A DNA stretch of 64,000 nucleotides. Source: CAITWF01 sp038231575. GTDB lineage: Bacteria > Verrucomicrobiota > Verrucomicrobiia > Opitutales > Opitutaceae. Both the position numbers and the translations under genes were made by a program. This document shows positions 35,652 through 44,407 of the stretch, in pieces. The notes under the pieces were generated by a model. It was given only the letters and a program-made list of their open reading frames with translations. It was not told the origin of the DNA and searched no databases. The DNA lies in NCBI GenBank assembly GCA_038231575.1, contig JBBRLB010000013.1:5192-69191 (forward strand), in the 5' to 3' direction. Numbering within the stretch: the first letter of the stretch is position 1; every line of letters starts with the position of its first letter.

Positions 35652-38174
35652 TCACTCCGCGCGGAGCGCGACCATCGGATCGATCTTTGCGGCACGGCGG
35701 GCGGGGAGCAGGGTGGCGATGGTGGCGATCACGACGAGGAGCAGCGCAACGGTGCCGTAGGTGGCCGGGTCGGTCGGGGAGAGGCCGAAGAGCATCGAGG
35801 TCACGAGCCGGCTTGCCGCAGCGGCGGCGGCGAGGCCGAGCCCGATGCCGATGGCGACGAGGGCGAGTGATTCACGCAGGATCATCCGCAGCACGTGGGT
35901 GGGAAGTGCGCCGAGCGCCATGCGCAGGCCGATCTCGCCCGTGCGGCGAAGGACGCCGTAGGACATCAAGCCGTAGAGGCCCACGCAGGCGAGCGCGAGG
36001 GCGAGCAGGCCGAAGAATCCGGAGAGGCGCGCGAACAGCAGCTCCTGCGCGTTGAGGCGGTCGATCTGCTCCTCTTGCGTGCGGAGATCGATCACCGGCA
36101 GCGTGGCATCGATCTCGCGCACGGCGGCGCGGATGGCCGGGAAAATCGCCGCGGGATCCCCGCTCGTGCGGAGCGCGAAATTGGCCGTGCCGCCGATCTG
36201 CTGGAGCGCGGGCACAAAGAGGGTTGGCTGGCGGGCGGCGCGGAGCGAGCTGTAGCTCGCGTCGCGGACGACGCCGACGATCTCGATCTCCAGCTGCGGG
36301 CCCAGTCCGAGCCGGCGGCCGATGGGATTTTCTGCGCCGAAGTATTTCTGCGCAAAGGCCTGGTCGATCACCGCGACTTTCGGTGCCGTGGCCGTGTCGT
36401 GCTCGGTGAAACCGCGGCCCAGGACGAGCGGCATTTCCATCGTCGCGAAGAAATTCGGCGCGAGCGCACTGAAAGCCACACTGGTGGACCCGCCGGCGGA
36501 GGGCGTGTAGCCTTCGATGTTCACGGCGCGGCTGACGCCGCCGCGGTTGAGCAGTGCGACCGAGGCATAGGTGGCACCACGAATGCCGGGAAGATTTTCC
36601 AGACGCTCGCGCAACCGGGTTTGCAGCGCGACAAACTGTTCCCGTTTGTAGCCGGCCGGCAGGGCATCAATGCGGAAGAGCACGAGGCCCTGGCGATTGA
36701 AACCGGTATCGACGTTTTGCAAGTTGCGCAGCGTGCGCACGAACAGCCCGGTGCTCACGAGCAGCACGAGCGAAAGCGCGATCTGCACGACCATCAGCGT
36801 CTGGCTCAGGCGAGAGCGTCCGCCGGCGCCGAGCGTGCGCGTGCCGCCTTGGAACTCGGCGTTGAGATCGAGGCGCGTGGCGCGCAGCGCCGGGATCAGG
36901 CCGAAGAGGAGCGCGGTGCCGAGGGCGGCGGCGATCGTGAAACCGAGCACCCGCCCATCGAGCGGGAGATCGAGCACGGCGGCGACATTGCCGAACGGGC
37001 GCAGCGCGACGACGAGGTCGCGGCTCCACCACGCGAGCAGGAGCCCGAGCGCGGCACCGAGCAGGCCGAGGAGCAGCGCTTCCACGAGCAACTGGCGCAC
37101 GAGGCGCGAGCGCGTGGCCCCGAGCGCCAGGCGGACGGCGAGTTCGCGGCGGCGGGCGGCGCCGCGGGCGAGGAGGAGGTTCGCGACGTTCGCGCACGCG
37201 GCGAACAGCACGAGGCTGACGAGGCCCATCAAGATGTGCAGCGACTGGGCGAACCGGCGGCGCGTGTCGGTCTCGCCCTGCGCGCCGGGATCGGCGACGA
37301 GCGTGGGCAGATCGGGTTCGAGCGGCGCGGGGCCGCCGAGTTTCGTGACGCCGAGCCAGCCTTCGTGGGCGGTTTGTTGCAACGTCGGTTCGAGACTCGC
37401 GCGGGCCTGCGCAGCCGTCGTGCCGGGGGCGAGCCGGCCCATGATGCGCACCCACCAGAACCACGGATACTGTTTATGGATCTGGTCGGGCTGAAACCGT
37501 GCGACGTGCGCCAGTGCGACCGAGAGGCCCGGCGCCTCGCCGGCCTGCAACGCGCCGTTGAAGCCGGCGGCCGTGACGCCGACGATCGGGACGGAAATCT
37601 TGTTCACCTGCATGGTGCGGCCGAGCACGGACGGGTCGCCGCCGAAGCGTTTTTGCCAGTAGCGATGAGAGATGACGGCCACAGGTTCGGCACCCGGCCG
37701 GTCGTCCTGCTCCGTGAGGATGCGGCCGAGGGCGGCGCGCACGCCGAGCCCGGTGTGATAGCCGCCGGACACGAACTGCGCGGAGACGTCGGTCTCGGGC
37801 TGGCCGTCAATCAGCACGTTGGCGCCGGAGAAAGGCGCGTAGGCAAACACGTCCGACAGGGCCGGATGATGCGCGCGGAAACGCTCGAAGGTGAGCAGGG
37901 AAAACGACGTGGCGGAATAGCGGCCGGTCGCGGGATCGGTTTGGCTGTTGCCTTCTTCGCCGCGCGAAATGCGCCCGCCTTTGGCGCCAGCGATGTGGCG
38001 GAACAACACGAGTTCCTCCGGATTTTTAACTGGCAGTGCGCGGAGCAGGAATTCGTTGACGAGGGAGAAGATCGCGGTGTTCGCGCCGATGCCGAGGGCG
38101 AGCGAGAGAACCACGACGGCGGTGAAGCCGGGGGATTTGGCGAGCTGGCGGAGAGCGAGGCGGAGATCGTTCAT
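35652..38174 (-). CDS. ADOP-type FtsX/MacB permease 7
   Basis: 840 aa from the ATG at 38174 (MNDLRLALRQLAKSPGFTAV); a 39-codon upstream extension is not family-like. There is an insert in the first core, near residues 70-85 (AGAKGGRISRGEEGNSQTDP), that the other array members lack, which accounts for the extra length. The core reads LGVRAALGRILTEQDD, LGRTMQVNKISVPIVGV. The FtsX block is FAACANVANLLLARGAARRRE, LGATRSRLVRQLLVEALLL. The half-site is PALRATRLDLNAEFQGGTRT. The tail is LLPARRAAKIDPMVALRAE. It stops 9 nt from the inverted-repeat element. Confidence 0.9.
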   Translation of the reverse strand: MNDLRLALRQLAKSPGFTAVVVLSLALGIGANTAIFSLVNEFLLRALPVKNPEELVLFRHIAGAKGGRISRGEEGNSQTDPATGRYSATSFSLLTFERFRAHHPALSDVFAYAPFSGANVLIDGQPETDVSAQFVSGGYHTGLGVRAALGRILTEQDDRPGAEPVAVISHRYWQKRFGGDPSVLGRTMQVNKISVPIVGVTAAGFNGALQAGEAPGLSVALAHVARFQPDQIHKQYPWFWWVRIMGRLAPGTTAAQARASLEPTLQQTAHEGWLGVTKLGGPAPLEPDLPTLVADPGAQGETDTRRRFAQSLHILMGLVSLVLFAACANVANLLLARGAARRRELAVRLALGATRSRLVRQLLVEALLLGLLGAALGLLLAWWSRDLVVALRPFGNVAAVLDLPLDGRVLGFTIAAALGTALLFGLIPALRATRLDLNAEFQGGTRTLGAGGRSRLSQTLMVVQIALSLVLLVSTGLFVRTLRNLQNVDTGFNRQGLVLFRIDALPAGYKREQFVALQTRLRERLENLPGIRGATYASVALLNRGGVSRAVNIEGYTPSAGGSTSVAFSALAPNFFATMEMPLVLGRGFTEHDTATAPKVAVIDQAFAQKYFGAENPIGRRLGLGPQLEIEIVGVVRDASYSSLRAARQPTLFVPALQQIGGTANFALRTSGDPAAIFPAIRAAVREIDATLPVIDLRTQEEQIDRLNAQELLFARLSGFFGLLALALACVGLYGLMSYGVLRRTGEIGLRMALGALPTHVLRMILRESLALVAIGIGLGLAAAAAASRLVTSMLFGLSPTDPATYGTVALLLVVIATIATLLPARRAAKIDPMVALRAE

Positions 38175-38249
38175 GGGAAAGTAGCGGGTAGATCGGACGA
38201 CGGCCGGCGGGAGTGAGTGGAGGGTTTTGGCGGGTCGGTGGTTCGGATG

Positions 38250-38284
38250 CTCACCACTCGCTACTCGATGCTCGCTACTTCCGG
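38250..38284. repeat. CTCGCTACT repeat (downstream of permease 8)
   Basis: CACTCGCTACTCGATGCTCGCTACTTCC-type sequence, with CTCGCTACT occurring twice. The reverse complement of the unit (AGTAGCGAG) recurs at 40746-40775 on the other side of permease 8, so this gene is flanked by inverted copies. A partial unit (AAGTAGCGGGTAG) is at 38179. Confidence 0.6.
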
Positions 38285-38287
38285 GAA

Positions 38288-40735
38288 TCACTCCGCGCGT
38301 AGCGCGATCATTGGGTCGACTTTGGTTGCGCGGCGGGCGGGGAGCAGGCAGGCGGCGAGCGCGACAACGACGATCAACGCGGCGACGGCGACAAACGTGG
38401 CGGGATCGGTGGCGCTGATCTCGTAGAGTTGCGCCGTGAGAAAACGCGTGAGCACGAACGCGCCGAAAATACCCACGGCCAAACCCGCGAGCGCGGGCGC
38501 GAGGCCTTGGCGCAGCACGAGCGCGCGGATGTCGCGCGCCTGCGCGCCGAGGGCGAGACGGATGCCGATTTCGCGCGTGCGCTGGCTCACCGCGTAAGCG
38601 ACGACGCCGTAGAGTCCGATGAGCGCGAGCAGTAGCGCGGTTGCGGCGAAAAACCCAAAGAGAAACGCGCTGAAGCGCGGCCGCGCGACCGCGTTGGCGA
38701 CGAGGCGCTCCATCGTGCGGTAGTTGGCGGCCGGCAGCAACGGATCGAGCGATTTCATGTCGGTGCGAATCGACTGCTCGAGCGCGCCCGCGGCCGCGAA
38801 GCCGGCGCGGACCACGAAGGTCATTTCTTCCGGTGCGCCGCGCTCCGCCGGCTTGTAAACCTGCGGCCGTGGTTTCGTTTCGAGCGCGTAGCCGCGCACA
38901 TCATGCGCGACGCCGATGATCGTGCGCCAGGGATTTCTGGAGTCGTCGGCACCGAGACGCACGCGCTGGCCGATCGGATCGACGCCGACGAACAGCGTGC
39001 GCGCGGCGGTCTCGTTGATGATGCAGACGCGCGGTTTGTCGGCGGTATCCTGCGCGTCGAAATCGCGGCCGCGCAGGAGCGTGACACCCATCGTCGCGAA
39101 ATAACCGGGCAGCGTGTCGCGGCTCTCGGTCGCGATCCCGGCGCCGGGCTTTGGCGCCGGCCGGCCCTCGATGTTGAGCGCCTGGAGGTTTTCCCGCCCG
39201 CTGAGCGGCGCGGCGGAAATCGCACTGGCGGATTGAACGCCGGGCAACGCGGCGAGGCGCGTGCGTGCCCCCTGATAAAATTGCAGCCGGCGGCCGGTGC
39301 CTTTGTAGGTCGCGTCGGCGAGACTGACGTCGAACGCGGCGACTTGATGCCCGTCGAAGCCGGGATCGACCGCTTCGAGCCGGCGCAGACTTTTCGCCAT
39401 GAGCCCGGCACCGATCAGCAACGCGACCGCGAGCGCGACTTCGCTCGCGACGAGGACCGCGAGCAGACGGTTGCGTCCGCCGACGGCGCGGTTGCCGGCG
39501 GTGTGCAGCGCATCGGTAAGGTTGAATTTCGACACCTGCCACGCGGGCGCGAGGCCGAAGACCAGGCCGGTGAGCAGCGAAACCGCCGCGGTGACGAGCA
39601 GCACGCGCCCGTCGAGGGTCGTGCCGGCAAGCGACGGAAACCCCGGCGGACTCAACCAGACGAGCAGCTCAATGCCCCACGCGCCGAGCAAGGTGCCGAG
39701 CGTGCCGCCACAGGCGGAGAGCAACAGGCTCTCGGTGACCAACTGGCGCACGACGCGACCGCGGCTGGCGCCGAGCGCCGCCCGCACGGCGATTTCGCCG
39801 CGACGGCCGACCGCGCGACAGAGCAGGAGATTGGCGACGTTGACGCAGGCGATGAGCAGCACGCAGGCGACCGCGCCCGTCAGCGTGAGCAGCACCGGAC
39901 GCACGCGGCCGGTCGTTTGCTCGACAAGCGTGCGCAGATGCACGATCCAGCCGCCGTGCGAATCGGGAAATTCTTTCGCCTGCTGCGCGGCGATGGCCGT
40001 CATCTCCGCCTGGGCTTGCGCGAGCGTGAGCCCGGACTTGATGCGGGCGAGCGCGAGGTAGTTTCGATTCCCGCGTTCCTGCCACCACGCGGCGTCCTCC
40101 GCGAACGGCACCCAGACGTGCGTCTCGGCCAGCAGACCATAGCCTGTCGGCATTTCCGTGCCGCGCGGAAAATCGAAGCGCGGCGGCATCACCCCGACGA
40201 CGGTGCGCAGCGCGCGGTTCACCATGATGGATTTTCCGAGGATGTGCGCGTCGCCGCCGAACCGGCGCTGCCAGAGCGCGTCGCTGATGATCGCGACGCC
40301 GTCATGGCCGGGTTGCTCTTCCGCGACGGTGAACGCGCGGCCAAGTCGCGGCGACACGCCGAGCAGCGGGAAAAAATTCGGGGTAACGCGCACCCCGCCG
40401 ACGCGCTCCGGTGCACCGTCACCGGAAAGATCGGCCGGGTTCGGCGAGATGGCGGCGATTTGTTCGAAGGAGTGCGCCTGGGTGCGCCACGCGGGAAGAT
40501 CAAACGGCGTCGGCGGCACCTCGTGGAAGCCAAGATTTAGCGACGGGTTGTCCGTCCACAACATCGCCAGTTGCTGCGGCTCCGCGAACGGCAGCGGGCG
40601 GAGCAGCACGGCGTTGACGACGGAAAAAACCGCGGTGTTGGCGCCGATGCCGAGCGCGAGCGTGAGAATGGCCACGGCGGCGAAGCCGGGGGATTTGGCG
40701 AGCTGGCGGAAGGCGAAGCGGAGATCGGAGAGCAT
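38288..40735 (-). CDS. ADOP-type FtsX/MacB permease 8
   Basis: 815 aa. The first core has FFPLLGVSPRLGRAF, LGKSIMVNRALRTVVGVMPP. The FtsX block is LIACVNVANLLLCRAVGRRGE with LGASRGRVVRQLVTES, including a Cys in place of Ala in LLLAR. The half-site is PAWQVSKFNLTDALHTAGNR, where the KDxxRG end is lost. The tail is LLPARRATKVDPMIALRAE. The gene is flanked by inverted copies of an AGTAGCGAG repeat (38250-38284 and 40746-40775). Its 3' end shares long runs of identical bases with those of permeases 3, 7 and 9. Confidence 0.9.
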   Translation of the reverse strand: MLSDLRFAFRQLAKSPGFAAVAILTLALGIGANTAVFSVVNAVLLRPLPFAEPQQLAMLWTDNPSLNLGFHEVPPTPFDLPAWRTQAHSFEQIAAISPNPADLSGDGAPERVGGVRVTPNFFPLLGVSPRLGRAFTVAEEQPGHDGVAIISDALWQRRFGGDAHILGKSIMVNRALRTVVGVMPPRFDFPRGTEMPTGYGLLAETHVWVPFAEDAAWWQERGNRNYLALARIKSGLTLAQAQAEMTAIAAQQAKEFPDSHGGWIVHLRTLVEQTTGRVRPVLLTLTGAVACVLLIACVNVANLLLCRAVGRRGEIAVRAALGASRGRVVRQLVTESLLLSACGGTLGTLLGAWGIELLVWLSPPGFPSLAGTTLDGRVLLVTAAVSLLTGLVFGLAPAWQVSKFNLTDALHTAGNRAVGGRNRLLAVLVASEVALAVALLIGAGLMAKSLRRLEAVDPGFDGHQVAAFDVSLADATYKGTGRRLQFYQGARTRLAALPGVQSASAISAAPLSGRENLQALNIEGRPAPKPGAGIATESRDTLPGYFATMGVTLLRGRDFDAQDTADKPRVCIINETAARTLFVGVDPIGQRVRLGADDSRNPWRTIIGVAHDVRGYALETKPRPQVYKPAERGAPEEMTFVVRAGFAAAGALEQSIRTDMKSLDPLLPAANYRTMERLVANAVARPRFSAFLFGFFAATALLLALIGLYGVVAYAVSQRTREIGIRLALGAQARDIRALVLRQGLAPALAGLAVGIFGAFVLTRFLTAQLYEISATDPATFVAVAALIVVVALAACLLPARRATKVDPMIALRAE

Positions 40736-40745
40736 GGGGGAGGGG

Positions 40746-40775
40746 AAAAGTAGCGAGTAGTAAGTAGCGGGTCGC
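40746..40775. repeat. AGTAGCGAGTAG repeat (upstream of permease 8)
   Basis: AAGTAGCGAGTAGTAAGTAG, then CGGGT, directly before the start of permease 8. It is the inverted counterpart of the repeat at 38250-38284. Confidence 0.6.
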
Positions 40776-40811
40776 GCGACGGCGGAAGGAAAGGGAACAG
40801 GTTCGGGAAAT

Positions 40812-40921
40812 CGTTCTCGTTCTCTTAATCTTTATCTTTCGTCAGGGGATTGGTGATCGACGCGTGAGATCGGGAGCGCGCGGCGGAGAGAAAGATTAAG
40901 AGAACGAGGAAAGAGAAAGAT
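40812..40921. repeat. A/G-rich inverted-repeat element, copy B
   Basis: The arms are GTTCTCTTAATCTTT and AAAGATTAAGAGAAC, extended by GAGGAAAGAGAAAGATG. The centre contains GGTGATCGACGCGTGAGAT, matching copy A at 35530-35642 apart from small differences. It fills the spacer between permeases 8 and 9 and ends 11 nt before the stop of permease 9. Confidence 0.75.
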
Positions 40922-40931
40922 GGGCGCGCGA

Positions 40932-43454
40932 TCACTCCGCGCGCAGCGCGATCATCGGATCGACCTTGGTGGCGCGGCGGGCGGGGATAAGCGTGGCGAT
41001 CAGCGAGACGGCGGAAAGCAGGATGGCCACGAAGACATACGTCGCCGGATCGCGCGGGCTGATCATGCCGGAGAGGGCGTTGGTGATGCCCTGGCCGCCG
41101 AGCGTCGCGATCAGGAACGCGAGGCCGAGGCCGAGGCCGAGACCAAGCCCGAGTTGCACGGAGCCCTGGCGGAGGACCATGCCGAGAATTTTGAAACTAT
41201 CGGCGCCGAGCGCCATGCGGATGCCGAACTCGGACGTGCGCTGGTTGACGGAGAAGCTCATCACGCCGTAGAGGCCGACGGCGGCGAGGACCATCGCGAC
41301 GAGACCGAACGCGGAGAACATCCCGGCGACGATCCGGTTCTGGCCGAGGAAACTGTCGATGTTGTCGGCGGGCGTGCCCACGAAGTAGAGGGGGAGATTG
41401 GAATCGATCTGCCGGGTGACGCGCTGGAGGTTGTTGGCGAAGAGGCCGGCGGTGACGCCGCGCGGCTTGACGACGATGGTCGTGAACTGTTGCGCGATCG
41501 GCGCGGACGCCGGGCCGAAGATATTCGAATAAAGCGGCACGTAGAAGCCACCGGCGTCGACGTTGGGGTTGTTGAACGGCCCGAGCATGCGGACGTCGGA
41601 GACGACGCCGATGATCGTGCGCCACGGGCCGAAGAGCACGCCGTTGTTGCCGACGGTGCGGAAGCGGCGGCCGAGCGCACTGGCGGTGCCAAAATATTTT
41701 TTCGCGAAGAACGCATTCACGATCGCGACGGGCTGCTTGAGGTCGGTGTCGTCGAGCACGAAGTCGCGGCCTTCGAGGAGCTTCACGCCGAGCGTGGAGA
41801 AGTAGCCATCGGTGACGTTCTCGAAGTTGGCCTGGGGGCGATCGCGGTTCTCCTTGTATTCCTTGCCCTCGATTTCGATCGGACTGTTGCCGGAAAACGT
41901 CATCCGGAAACGGCTGGTGAGCGCGGCGGACTCGATCTCGGGGGCGACGCGGAGTTCGCGCAGGAGGCGGTCGTAGAAGAGGCGCTTCGCGTCGGAGGTT
42001 GGATAGTCGCCGTCCATGAGGCCCATGCGCGCGGAGATGAGCGCCTTGGTGTCGTAGCCGTAGTCGAGTTTCTGCTGGCGCAGGATGGACTGAAACTGGA
42101 GGAACGACGCGATCAGGATGATGCAGGTGAGAAAAATCTGAAACACGACGAGCCCGCGCGTAATGAGGTTGATGGCGCGGGAAGTGTTGCCGCGGCCGGA
42201 TTCCTTGAGGGCATCGTTCGGATTGGCGCGCGAGGCGAGCCACGCCGGGATCACGCCCGAGAGCACCGCCGCGAGCATGGTGATGGTCACGATGAGCAAC
42301 AACACGCGGCCATCGACATCGAAGGTGATATAGGCGGGGATCGGGTTGGGGAGATTTTTGACCGTCGCGTAGAGGAAGTCGGTCGCCCAATAGGCTCCGA
42401 GACCGCCGATGATCGCGCCGAGGCAGGCGAGGAGCAGGCTCTCGGTGAGCATCTGGCGCACGAGGCGGCCGCGGGTGGCGCCGAGCGAAGAACGGATCGC
42501 GAGCTCCTTCGCACGGAGCGTGGCGCGCGCAAACTGCATGTTCATCACGTTCGAGCAGGCGAGAAAGAGCACCGCCACGCAGACGCCGAGCATCGAAAGC
42601 AGGAGGCCTTGGAGCTGGCGGGGTGTGAACGTCTTGATCAGCGGCTCAACGAGGCCGACGCTAAACTGCTTGTTGGTGTCCGGAAATTCCTTCGCGAAGC
42701 GGGTGGCGAACATCGAGACCTCGGTGTTGGCCTGCTCGACGTTCGTGTCGGCGCGGAGGAGACCGATCACGGCGGGCGCGTTGCCCTGCGCGTTGCGTTC
42801 GTTGCGTGGTTTGGGCGGAAACTCGGTGAAGAGCGGAATCCACAGCTCTTCGTTGACGGGAAACGCGAAACCGGGCGGCATGACGCCGATGATCGTGGCG
42901 GACTTGCCATTGAGGCGGATGGATTTTCCGACGATGTCGGGAATGCCGCCGAAATCGCGCTGCCAGAGCTGATGCGCAATCAGCGCGGTTTTCTCGGCGC
43001 CGGGCTGGTTGTCGGCGGCCGTAAAGTCGCGGCCGCGGGCAGGGGCGACGCCGAGGATTTTCAGGAAATTTTCCGTGACGTAGGCGCCGGTGTAGCGTTT
43101 CGGATTGCCCTCGTAGGAGAGATTGACGGTCGAGCCGTTGATGTAGGCCGCCGTCAGCTCAAAGGATTTCTGGCTGGCGACCATGTCCTGATAATCGAGC
43201 GCGAAGATCTGGTTGTTGAAGCCGAAGAAATTATTGTTCGTCGGCGAAGGGTCGATGAACTGCACGCTCATCAGCCGCTCGGCGTTGGGAAACGCGAAGC
43301 CGCGGAGCATGACCCCGTTGACGACGCTGAACTGGGTGGTGACCGCGCAAATGCCGAGGGCGAGGACGGTGACGGCGAGGGCGCAGAATCCCTTTTCTTT
43401 GATGAGGACGCGCAGGCCGATGCGAACGTCTTGGGCGAGGCTTTCGAAAAACAT
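40932..43454 (-). CDS. ADOP-type FtsX/MacB permease 9 (divergent)
   Basis: 840 aa. It starts MFFESLAQDVRIGLRVLIKE, unlike the RQLAKSPGF start of its neighbours, and TM1 has CAVTT for GANTA. The first core is FLKILGVAPARGRDF, VGKSIRLNGKSATIIGVMPP. The FtsX block LACSNVMNMQFARATLRAKE retains LGATRGRLVRQMLTES. The half-site PAWLASRANPNDALKESGRG is well preserved. The second core is larger (NNPNVDAGGFYVPLYSN). The last FtsX block contains a Gly-Leu run (LGLGLGLGLG) encoded by a hexanucleotide repeat at about 41119-41140. The tail is LIPARRATKVDPMIALRAE. It is probably a different ADOP sublineage that joined the array. Confidence 0.9.
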   Translation of the reverse strand: MFFESLAQDVRIGLRVLIKEKGFCALAVTVLALGICAVTTQFSVVNGVMLRGFAFPNAERLMSVQFIDPSPTNNNFFGFNNQIFALDYQDMVASQKSFELTAAYINGSTVNLSYEGNPKRYTGAYVTENFLKILGVAPARGRDFTAADNQPGAEKTALIAHQLWQRDFGGIPDIVGKSIRLNGKSATIIGVMPPGFAFPVNEELWIPLFTEFPPKPRNERNAQGNAPAVIGLLRADTNVEQANTEVSMFATRFAKEFPDTNKQFSVGLVEPLIKTFTPRQLQGLLLSMLGVCVAVLFLACSNVMNMQFARATLRAKELAIRSSLGATRGRLVRQMLTESLLLACLGAIIGGLGAYWATDFLYATVKNLPNPIPAYITFDVDGRVLLLIVTITMLAAVLSGVIPAWLASRANPNDALKESGRGNTSRAINLITRGLVVFQIFLTCIILIASFLQFQSILRQQKLDYGYDTKALISARMGLMDGDYPTSDAKRLFYDRLLRELRVAPEIESAALTSRFRMTFSGNSPIEIEGKEYKENRDRPQANFENVTDGYFSTLGVKLLEGRDFVLDDTDLKQPVAIVNAFFAKKYFGTASALGRRFRTVGNNGVLFGPWRTIIGVVSDVRMLGPFNNPNVDAGGFYVPLYSNIFGPASAPIAQQFTTIVVKPRGVTAGLFANNLQRVTRQIDSNLPLYFVGTPADNIDSFLGQNRIVAGMFSAFGLVAMVLAAVGLYGVMSFSVNQRTSEFGIRMALGADSFKILGMVLRQGSVQLGLGLGLGLGLAFLIATLGGQGITNALSGMISPRDPATYVFVAILLSAVSLIATLIPARRATKVDPMIALRAE

Positions 43455-43599
43455 GGGAGGCGAAGCTTGAGGGTGAAGCGCGTGGGCGCGCGCAGAGGTT
43501 CCGGATTGAGGGCTGATTTGCAGAGGCCGTGCCCGGACATGGGAAGACCGGGCAAAATACGGGGGGACAACGAGTAAAAATTTCGGTCACGCTGGCGAC

Positions 43600-43618
43600 G
43601 GCCGGACGTTGTCCGGCC
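43600..43618. repeat. hairpin GGCCGGAC-GTT-GTCCGGCC
   Basis: A perfect 8-bp stem with a 3-nt loop in the 327-bp spacer upstream of permease 9. No T-run follows on either strand. It is a possible leader or terminator structure; nothing else recognisable is in 43455-43599. Confidence 0.45.
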
Positions 43619-43687
43619 ATGGAACAGGCCCATCCCAAAAGCGGGACAGCCGTAGGCCCAGACCGGTTTTGCCTGGAGAAGCGCGAC

Positions 43688-43738
43688 GGCTATTCAGCGC
43701 GGAGCGCCGATCGAATCGGGCGATGAGTGGCTTCGCGC
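43688..43738 (-). pseudogene. vestigial ADOP permease C-terminus
   Basis: Reading the minus strand, the last codons are PPREATHRPIRSALRAE then TAG. Aligned without gaps to the usual PARRATxVDPxxALRAE end, 9 of 17 positions agree, including the final ALRAE. Nothing upstream in the frame is permease-like. It is probably the 3' stub of a lost permease between permeases 9 and 10. Confidence 0.45.
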
Positions 43739-43781
43739 GGGGGATCATCGGCCCGGCTGGGCGTTCTTTCCGACCTCGGCC

Positions 43782-44360
43782 GTGGAACCCCGGCTTGCAC
43801 TCCGCGCGCCGGTGGCCGGATCGTGGAGCGTGACATCCGGCGAAAAACTCTGCCTCGCCTGCGGGCTGTGCTGCGACGGCACGCTCTTCGGTCACGTGAA
43901 GCTCGGACCGGGTGACGACGCGAAGCAATTGAAGGCGCTAGGACTGCCGGTTACGATCACGCGCACCGCGCCGCGGGTCGCCCGCTTTCGCCAGCCGTGC
44001 GCGGCCTTGTGCGCGGATCGCACCTGCCGGGTTTACGCGGAACGGCCGGCGCAGTGCCGCAGCTTTGAGTGCGGGGTGTTTAAGGACGCGCAAGCCGGCC
44101 GGATCGAATTCGCTGCCGCGCGGCGGTTGGTCAAACAAGCCCGGCGGCAGGCGGAAAACGTCCGCCGGCTTCTGCGCGCCTTGGGCGACACCGAGGAACA
44201 TCGCGCGTTGACAGAGCGCTTCGACCGCATGCAACAGCGCATGGAATCGGGCCGCGCCGACGTTGCGGCCGGCGCGACGTTCGCGGAATTGAGCCTGGCG
44301 GTGCACGCGCTCAACCTGCTGACGCACGAGAAATTTTATACCAAGGTCGAAGTCCCGTGA
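43782..44360 (+). CDS. YkgJ-family Cys-cluster protein
   Basis: 192 aa from a GTG at 43782; an in-frame GTG at 43830 would start just before the cluster and is equally plausible. The metal-binding Cys cluster reads CLACGLCC near the N-terminus, then CAALCADRTCRVY and PAQCRSFECGVF, the ordered CxxCxxCC/C/C pattern of the YkgJ (Zn- or Fe-S-binding) family. The remainder is helical. It is cytoplasmic, with unknown function. It is the only plus-strand gene inside the permease array, and its 3' end converges with the end of permease 10 (47 bp apart). Confidence 0.85.
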   Translation: MEPRLALRAPVAGSWSVTSGEKLCLACGLCCDGTLFGHVKLGPGDDAKQLKALGLPVTITRTAPRVARFRQPCAALCADRTCRVYAERPAQCRSFECGVFKDAQAGRIEFAAARRLVKQARRQAENVRRLLRALGDTEEHRALTERFDRMQQRMESGRADVAAGATFAELSLAVHALNLLTHEKFYTKVEVP

Positions 44361-44407
44361 AGGAAGTGACGCGAACGAGTGACAAGAGCGCGCGGTGAAG
44401 GGGTCGG

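Noticed and set aside
40920..43577. 885-codon plus-strand open frame opposite permease 9
   Set aside because: Same reason; the minus strand carries a full ADOP permease.
43790..43830. a third permease stub inside the first codons of the YkgJ gene
   Set aside because: The resemblance (ACTCCGCGCG then GGATCG) is short and lies in GC-rich coding sequence. It supports only a doubt about the YkgJ start.
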